DNA of 64,000 nucleotides from Paenibacillus_D tarimensis_A (GTDB lineage: Bacteria; Bacillota; Bacilli; Paenibacillales; Paenibacillaceae): the NCBI GenBank assembly GCA_041281825.1, contig CP166298.1:4092001-4156000 (forward strand). The letters run 5' to 3'. A program made the position numbers and the translations under genes. Under the pieces are notes generated by a model, which saw nothing but the letters and a program-made list of their open reading frames with translations, was not told the DNA's origin and did not search any database. This document shows positions 58,838-64,000 of this stretch, piece after piece (position 1 is the stretch's first letter; each line of letters begins with the position of its first letter).

Positions 58838-59932
58838 CTATCCGCCGAAAACGGTACGAAGCAAAGTGTCCAGCCGATGATAGTACGTATGTTCCCGCAT
58901 CACGCGCTCCAGGCTTCTTGCCGCGACTGCACGCCTCTCTTCCTCATGGGTAAGATAGTACTCAATCCGTTCCGCGAGCTCCCCGGGCGATGAGTAAGTT
59001 GCGATTTCGGTACCGGGGGTAAAGTGGGTATGAAGATCCTCACGCAAGTCTGTCAGCTGCAGTGTACCGCAGGCCGCAATTTCGAACGTTCGCGGATTGA
59101 CGGACCTGGCAGGGACTAGCCCGGCATTCTGATTTGTCTCCTCATCGACGGCCCGGTGAAAATTGATGACGATTTTAGCGCCGTTATAGTAAGAGGCGGT
59201 GTCTTCCGGCGACATCCAATAACCGGACCGGATGTTCGGTCCAAGCAATCGATAATTACTCAGCCGCTCCCACCAGTAACCGGATATCAAAGTATTTTTG
59301 CCTGCAAGATACCCGGCGATTTCGTCGAAGAAAGCCACACGGTTCCGGAAGGCGCTGCCGATGAAGCAAATATCTGTTCGCTGCGAAGGATCGACTCTCT
59401 TTGGACGGAATAATTTCGCATGCGCCGCAAATGGCAGGTGATAAACGTTGTCGCATCCGGCTTCCCGGTATAGGGGAACGCAGACGGATTCCAGCGTGAA
59501 CACATAATCGTAATGAGGGGCGATGCCGGCGGTCACGTCGAAATAGTAAGGATCGTCTGAAAACCAGACCGCAGTCCGTATACCCATTCCCCGCACCGCG
59601 TCCGCATGTTCGGTTTTCATGCACTGTACCGAATTCAGGGACAAGACGAGATCCGGCCGATACCGTGATGAGATCTCCGGAATGTCTTCCGTTGGCTGCA
59701 CAATCTGACATTCGGTTGTGAGCTCCGACAGCGCCTCGGCGATTCCTTCATCCAGCGGACGGTAAGCCCACAAACCGGAGGTTACGTAAAGCACCTTTAC
59801 ATCTTTGCGGGGAGGAATCGCCAAAGTACGGCGGATAATTCCCTCGCACCTTCCCAGGTGAACACCGTCGCTGAACCCCGAAGCATAACCGTCGCGGTAG
59901 CCTGTACGACGATCACTTGCATGACCGCTCAT
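58838..59932 (-). CDS. CgeB-family spore maturation glycosyltransferase-like protein (copy 1)
   Basis: About 364 residues. N-terminal G-Y/F repeats (TGYRDGYASGFSDGVHLGRC), then a GT-B-like fold: TAVWFSDDPYYFD, YLPFA-type motif HLPFAAHAKLF, DICFIGSAFRNRVAFF, SVNPRTFEIAACGTLQLTD. This is the CgeB/DUF3880 family; B. subtilis CgeB acts in the outermost spore layer. ATG 59932 lies 8 bases after GGGAGGA; the longer frame to 59953 would place the ribosome site inside the gene. Confidence 0.88.
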   Translation of the reverse strand: MSGHASDRRTGYRDGYASGFSDGVHLGRCEGIIRRTLAIPPRKDVKVLYVTSGLWAYRPLDEGIAEALSELTTECQIVQPTEDIPEISSRYRPDLVLSLNSVQCMKTEHADAVRGMGIRTAVWFSDDPYYFDVTAGIAPHYDYVFTLESVCVPLYREAGCDNVYHLPFAAHAKLFRPKRVDPSQRTDICFIGSAFRNRVAFFDEIAGYLAGKNTLISGYWWERLSNYRLLGPNIRSGYWMSPEDTASYYNGAKIVINFHRAVDEETNQNAGLVPARSVNPRTFEIAACGTLQLTDLREDLHTHFTPGTEIATYSSPGELAERIEYYLTHEEERRAVAARSLERVMREHTYYHRLDTLLRTVFGG

Positions 59933-59936
59933 CACA

Positions 59937-61028
59937 TCATTCCTCCCATACATGATAAAGCAATTTTTGCAGCCGTCTTCTGTACGTATGTTCCCTTACC
60001 GTTCGCACCAGTCCATTGAAAGCGATTTGTCTCCGCTCTTCCTCGTGGTTTAAATAGTAGTCGAGTTTGTGAATCAGTTCTTTGGTGCTGGAAAAGACAT
60101 CCAAGTCAGAACCAGGAGCATAAAAGGACGCCAGCTCGCTTCGAACATCCGTCAGCTGCAACGTTCCGCATGCGGAAATTTCAAACAGCCGGGGGTTCAC
60201 AGACACAGCCGGAATGTTTCTGCGGTTGCTGTTATGGACTTCATTCCCGGGCGACCGGTGGAGATTAATGACAATCTTCGCATTGCTGTAATAACGGTAC
60301 GTCTCTTCCGGGGACAGCCAATATCTGTTGATTTTATCCCCCAGAATCCGATAATTCCGGAGACGTTCCCACCAGAAACCGTTAATAAACACGCTCCTGC
60401 CCTTCAAATACTCCGAAATTTCGTCAAAAGCCGCGACCCTGTTCCAAAAGGCGCTTCCTATGAAACAAATATCATACTGATATGAGGTACCGGCTCTTCG
60501 GGGAAATGTAAACTTCGGATTGACCGCAAACGGCAAATAGGAAACGTTGGGGCAGCCGGTTTTACGGTAGTGGGGCACACAGCTTAACTCTTGCGTAAAG
60601 ACGTAATCGTAATGTGCGGCGATCGATAGCGTCGAATCCGAATGGTAAGGATCATCGGGAAACCAGACGGCTGTCTTCAGTCCCGCCGCACGCATCCGGT
60701 CCGCTTGATCAACTGGAAAAGGACGCCCGCCGGCGTCCAGAACAAGTACCAGATCGGGCCTTTCCCTTTCCGCAACCGAAGCCGCATCCTCACCCGGCCG
60801 TATGATCAGTACAGTCCGGACCAATCGGCTCAACCCTTCGGAAATGCCTTCGTCAATGGATGAGTACGGTTGCCCGTCCGCCTTCACGAACAGCACCTTC
60901 TTCTCCCACAATATCTGTTCCGGACGCATCTCCTTGGACAGTACAGCCTCGCATCGGCCGAAATGATAACCGTTTGCGTATCCGGCCTTATAGCCGGCTT
61001 CTCTCCCCTTGGTCCATAACTCGTTCAT
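59937..61028 (-). CDS. CgeB-family spore maturation glycosyltransferase-like protein (copy 2)
   Basis: 363 residues, homologous to copy 1 over the whole length: repeats AGYKAGYANGYHFGRCEAVL, then KTAVWFPDDPYHSD, SYLPFAVNPKF, DICFIGSAFWNRVAAF, SVNPRLFEISACGTLQLTD and REHTYRRRLQKLL. The pair is a tandem duplication. Diverged enough to have different acceptor or donor specificities. Only four bases separate it from copy 1. Confidence 0.88.
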   Translation of the reverse strand: MNELWTKGREAGYKAGYANGYHFGRCEAVLSKEMRPEQILWEKKVLFVKADGQPYSSIDEGISEGLSRLVRTVLIIRPGEDAASVAERERPDLVLVLDAGGRPFPVDQADRMRAAGLKTAVWFPDDPYHSDSTLSIAAHYDYVFTQELSCVPHYRKTGCPNVSYLPFAVNPKFTFPRRAGTSYQYDICFIGSAFWNRVAAFDEISEYLKGRSVFINGFWWERLRNYRILGDKINRYWLSPEETYRYYSNAKIVINLHRSPGNEVHNSNRRNIPAVSVNPRLFEISACGTLQLTDVRSELASFYAPGSDLDVFSSTKELIHKLDYYLNHEEERRQIAFNGLVRTVREHTYRRRLQKLLYHVWEE

Positions 61029-61037
61029 ACCGTGTCT

Positions 61038-61757
61038 CTAGTCTCCCCCTGCAAGTTTGTTATGGGCCTCCATTAAGGACGGGAATGTTCCCGCATCCAT
61101 CCACCACCCGTTCAGGATGTGATAGGACAGCATGCCTTCTGCTGCATAAATATTGTTAACATCCGTAATTTCCCATTCTCCCCGCGCTGAAGGCCGTATT
61201 CGCCTTATTACGTCAAAGATGCCCGAATCGTACATATAAATGCCGGTCACACAAAATCCGCTCGGCGGGTACTCCGGCTTCTCGATGATCCTTATTATCT
61301 TATCGCCGTTAAAGACCGGAACACCATACCTGCTTGGATCCGAAACTTTCGTAAGAAATACGGACGCCGTTCCTTCCGGCAAACGGGAAAACCGCTCCAT
61401 ATGCCTGTTTAAAGAAGTCTCAAACAAATTATCGCCCAGCAGCACGATCATTTTCTCGCCTTTGTCCGGGAATCCCTCGGCCGACAGAAGCGCCTGGGCC
61501 ACTCCTCCGGCCTGCTCTTGAATTTTATAGCTGATGTTGACCCCATGCTCCGCACCGCTGCCGAAATAATCGATAAACAAAGAGGCGGATTGCTTGCCGA
61601 TGACCAGCAAGATGTCCCGGATGCCTGCCATTTTCAGCTTTTCCACGGCATAATGGGCCATCGGATATCCGCCGACCGGGATCATATGCTTATTCATGAT
61701 ATTAGTCAACGGGCGAAGTCGGCTTCCTGTCCCTCCAGCCAGTATAATGCCTTTCAA
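61038..61757 (-). CDS. Glucose-1-phosphate nucleotidyltransferase (RmlA-like)
   Basis: 239 residues with LAGGTGSRLRPLTNIMNKHM at the start, LLGDNLFETSL and IIEKPEYPPSGFCVTGIYMYD, the pattern of glucose-1-phosphate thymidylyl/uridylyltransferases. Shorter than full RmlA (~290), as are the RmlA-short forms. TTG start behind AAAGGTGG. It provides a dTDP- or UDP-sugar for the glycosyltransferases; no rmlBCD genes are in the window. Confidence 0.88.
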   Translation of the reverse strand: MKGIILAGGTGSRLRPLTNIMNKHMIPVGGYPMAHYAVEKLKMAGIRDILLVIGKQSASLFIDYFGSGAEHGVNISYKIQEQAGGVAQALLSAEGFPDKGEKMIVLLGDNLFETSLNRHMERFSRLPEGTASVFLTKVSDPSRYGVPVFNGDKIIRIIEKPEYPPSGFCVTGIYMYDSGIFDVIRRIRPSARGEWEITDVNNIYAAEGMLSYHILNGWWMDAGTFPSLMEAHNKLAGGD

Positions 61758-61792
61758 TCACGCGACCACCTTTCGTATAAAGATGAGGATTA

Positions 61793-62524
61793 TTATATTA
61801 GCGCTAATGGATCGACCGCCCATTTCTCCATAAATTTCTGGCGGTTTCGGGCGATCAGCTGCTTGACGGCTTCCTCGCCGCTGCGTCCGAAGCTCGCGCT
61901 GCCGTGGTGAAAAACGAAGGCATCGTGGGCGATCATCAGCCGATATCCCGCTAAACGCGCCCTGTAACAATAATCGTCATCCTCGAAATGTCCGGGCGAA
62001 AATTGCTCATCCAGAAGACCGACACGGTCCATCAGCTCGCGTCGGAACAGAAAGCATAATCCGACGATCCGGTGGACTTGCTCGTACCGGCCTTTGTGCT
62101 CCGAACCAAACCGGAGCGCCATATCATCTACATTAGTAAATGGAACCTCCGTCTGCTGCTTCCCGCTGGCATAGTTGGAGACCGGCCCGACGATGCCGAT
62201 ATCGCCGGCATGAAACAAACAGTCCAACATATTCTCCAGCCAGCGTTTTCGAACCAGAACATCGTTATTCAACAAGAGGACCGTGTCTCCCCTGGAGAAT
62301 CGGATGCCATAGTTGCAGGCAGCGGGGAAGCCCTTGTTTTCCGGCAAAGAGATAAAGGTGATCTCCTTCTCCTTAAGCATCTTCAGCGTATGATCTGTTG
62401 AACCGTTATCCACAACAATGATTTCATACGGAGCCTCCGTATAGGATTGTATGGATTCAATACACTCGTGCAAAAACGCATAGCAGTTATACGTCGGTAT
62501 GATGATGCTGGTCAGGCCGTTCAT
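61793..62524 (-). CDS. GT2 glycosyltransferase
   Basis: 243 residues, GT-A fold: TSIIIPTYNCYAFLHECIES, VVDNGSTDHTLK, LLLNNDVLVRKRWLENML, GPVSNYASGKQQ and GHFEDDDYCYRARLAG. Related to the GT2 domain at 56.4 kb but without its N-terminal repeats or C-terminal domain. ATGA overlap with the upstream gene. Confidence 0.9.
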   Translation of the reverse strand: MNGLTSIIIPTYNCYAFLHECIESIQSYTEAPYEIIVVDNGSTDHTLKMLKEKEITFISLPENKGFPAACNYGIRFSRGDTVLLLNNDVLVRKRWLENMLDCLFHAGDIGIVGPVSNYASGKQQTEVPFTNVDDMALRFGSEHKGRYEQVHRIVGLCFLFRRELMDRVGLLDEQFSPGHFEDDDYCYRARLAGYRLMIAHDAFVFHHGSASFGRSGEEAVKQLIARNRQKFMEKWAVDPLALI

Positions 62525-63627
62525 CCGGCATTCCCCCGAATAAGCCCGCGTTTCCGCATCTGGTCTGGGAACGATAGTCGGCTGTCTTTTTCCGCCAAGA
62601 CCGTATGGAGAGCCTCCAGGTGGTCGCCGACAATCAGCCTGGCCACTTCGTTATTGGCACCCGTATTCGTTCGCCGGATCCGATTGCTTTGGATCACATC
62701 GACGCTGCCGGCAGGTACGACGGCGAGCCCCTTGGTCAGCGCCAGAGCTTGAGCTTTGGGAGGAACGGATAATTGCCGTACGCCTATAGACTCCACCGCT
62801 TTTCGCGACAGCGCATGGGGAACGGCCGTTAACGAACAGGTCCCTAAATCCCGTCTGCCTAAAGATCGGTTCAAAAATGCCTTCATCATCGTAACCTCAT
62901 CCCAATTGATAAAATTCCCTTGAAAAGGGGAGAGCTCGTTAAGCGCCAGATCCGCCCCGTTTTCCAACGCATTAATGAAAGGAATATAAGCCTCTGCCTC
63001 GATGCTGAAGTCGCCGTCCGTAAACAGCAGCATATCCGAGTCTGCAAGCTTGGCGCCGACGGCACGGCCCACGTCATGACCTAGCGGCTTCGCATAATGG
63101 ACGACCACGGCTCTGCCGGACTGCTTGACGGCTTCCAGCGTTGTGTCTGTCGAACCGTTAACGACGACGATGATCTCTTTCAGAGGCAGCCGGTACAATT
63201 GGTTCAGAACGTCGGGAATGGACTGCTCTTCATTCATGGCCGTAACGATGCAGGTTACCGTTTTGCGGGTCGGTATCAGCACTGCATCGATCGCAGGCAG
63301 TCCGGCTCCGGTACAATATGCCTGCAGGAAGGCTTGGGAAGCCGGTACATGCAATTGATCCGGAATTCCGGGACCGTTATCCAGGCAGTAACGGCACCAT
63401 AGCTCATTGATATGCCGATGCAAATCAGACCCGGCAGCCGGCGGATACTCCGATGACGCCCTGCTTCCGGCTTGACCCGCAGCATCAATCCAGATAGTCG
63501 GTGTCTTCACCTGTTGTTTTGCCGGCACGTATACCCGGGCGCGCCGCCGGCGGGTACTCCGGCGACGTTTTCCCTGTTTTGATTTAGGCTTTCGCTTCCC
63601 GGTCAGAACTCTTCTTTTACGCTTCAT
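62521..63627 (-). CDS. GT2 glycosyltransferase with basic N-terminal tail
   Basis: About 368 residues. The first ~40 are Arg/Lys-rich (KRKRRVLTGKRKPKSKQGKR). Then an N-terminal helical section and a GT-A domain: TVTCIVTAMNEEQSIPDVLN, VVNGSTDTTLEAV, LLFTDGDFSIEAEAYIPF. The C-terminal part (TAVPHALSRKAVESIG, LIVGDHLEALHTVL) is shared with the next gene. ATG 63627 follows GGTGAGGGG. Confidence 0.88.
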   Translation of the reverse strand: MKRKRRVLTGKRKPKSKQGKRRRSTRRRRARVYVPAKQQVKTPTIWIDAAGQAGSRASSEYPPAAGSDLHRHINELWCRYCLDNGPGIPDQLHVPASQAFLQAYCTGAGLPAIDAVLIPTRKTVTCIVTAMNEEQSIPDVLNQLYRLPLKEIIVVVNGSTDTTLEAVKQSGRAVVVHYAKPLGHDVGRAVGAKLADSDMLLFTDGDFSIEAEAYIPFINALENGADLALNELSPFQGNFINWDEVTMMKAFLNRSLGRRDLGTCSLTAVPHALSRKAVESIGVRQLSVPPKAQALALTKGLAVVPAGSVDVIQSNRIRRTNTGANNEVARLIVGDHLEALHTVLAEKDSRLSFPDQMRKRGLIRGNAG

Positions 63628-63631
63628 CCCC

Positions 63632-64000
63632 TCACCCCACACTATCTCTAAGTCGTCCCAGATCGGGAAATGTGCCTCTCGCATTCGTCGATTGAAAAAG
63701 CCATCCGAGCGCTTCCAAATGATCGCCGACGATTAAACCTTCCAGAGGGTCGGGTTTAATATGCCGCCTTAACGGATTGCGCTGGCCTACCGGTACATTA
63801 TGTACCAATTGGACCTTGAGCCCCTTCGCGACGGCCATCGCATGGGCCAATGGAGGAACCGCCAGGGCTTCCGCCCCGATCTTCTCCATGAACCTCCTGC
63901 TGATCGCATGAGGAACGGCGGTCATAGAGGCTCCCTTTAAATCCGCCCTGAAGAGCGCTTGATTTAATACATGTTTCGCCAATACGACGCTGTGTACTTC
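63632..64000 (-). CDS. GT2-type glycosyltransferase, C-terminal part (truncated by window)
   Basis: The frame is open to the window edge. The visible ~120 residues (TAVPHAISRRFMEKIG, GLIVGDHLEALGWLFQ) match the C-terminal section of the gene just downstream, so this is a second copy of the same enzyme type. The catalytic GT-A part and the N-terminus lie outside the window. Confidence 0.8.
   Translation of the reverse strand, partial: EVHSVVLAKHVLNQALFRADLKGASMTAVPHAISRRFMEKIGAEALAVPPLAHAMAVAKGLKVQLVHNVPVGQRNPLRRHIKPDPLEGLIVGDHLEALGWLFQSTNARGTFPDLGRLRDSVG

Overview
The window looks like a chromosome segment of an aerobic, endospore-forming member of the Bacillota, most like Paenibacillus or Cohnella. 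Support: strong AGGAGG-type ribosome sites, intermediate GC, many plant-glycan hydrolases each paired with an AraC-type regulator, a LytS/YesN-type sensory system, and sporulation genes (gerE, a YheC/YheD-like coat protein, a YhcN/YlaJ-like lipoprotein, a Spo0E-like phosphatase, CgeB-like proteins). No rRNA, tRNA or CRISPR array was seen.

Bases 1-15.9 kb hold carbohydrate use and small regulators: a GH3 enzyme cut by the window edge, an NAD-dependent epimerase, a GH31 alpha-xylosidase divergent from an AraC regulator, an ECF41 sigma factor overlapping its partner carboxymuconolactone-decarboxylase-like gene, an HxlR regulator divergent from an alcohol-dehydrogenase-like gene, an AraC regulator divergent from a GH127 enzyme, a cupin and two very small genes. 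Bases 16-26.5 kb form a D-xylose locus: xylFGH transporter genes under a CRE-like site, and upstream the matching three-component sensor (membrane-anchored xylose-binding protein, LytS-like kinase, YesN-like regulator). Two VOC genes and an ECF sigma factor fused to a VOC domain lie between them. Bases 26.7-27.1 kb are a 51-bp minisatellite. Bases 27-31 kb hold an L-fucose/L-rhamnose-type oxidative cluster with an AraC regulator.

The most striking feature is at 32.5-40.4 kb. The late-sporulation regulator gerE (74 codons, sigma-K-like promoter) is split inside its recognition helix by a 7.6-kb element. The element is flanked by an 8-bp repeat, ends in a large serine recombinase, and carries phage-like genes, a resolvase and a methyltransferase. 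Joining the two flanks restores a GerE of exactly 74 residues. This is the architecture of sporulation-excised elements such as skin (sigK) and the gerE element reported in Bacillus cereus, here apparently in a Paenibacillus-like host.

Bases 40.5-64 kb are a spore lipoprotein gene, a fabH behind a long FapR-like palindrome, and then a large glycan cluster. It contains manC, a GDP-mannose 4,6-dehydratase-like gene, a perosamine-synthase-like aminotransferase and a NeuD/PglD-like acetyltransferase, which together could make GDP-N-acetylperosamine. With them are many glycosyltransferases, two CgeB-like proteins and a WcbI-like protein. Many of the cluster's proteins share an unusual N-terminus: a Lys/Arg-rich tail and/or repeats of the form G-Y/F-x-x-G. 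One small protein consists of nothing else. A sigma-K-like promoter upstream of manC, with the same -10 sequence as gerE, suggests the cluster decorates the spore surface under mother-cell control.
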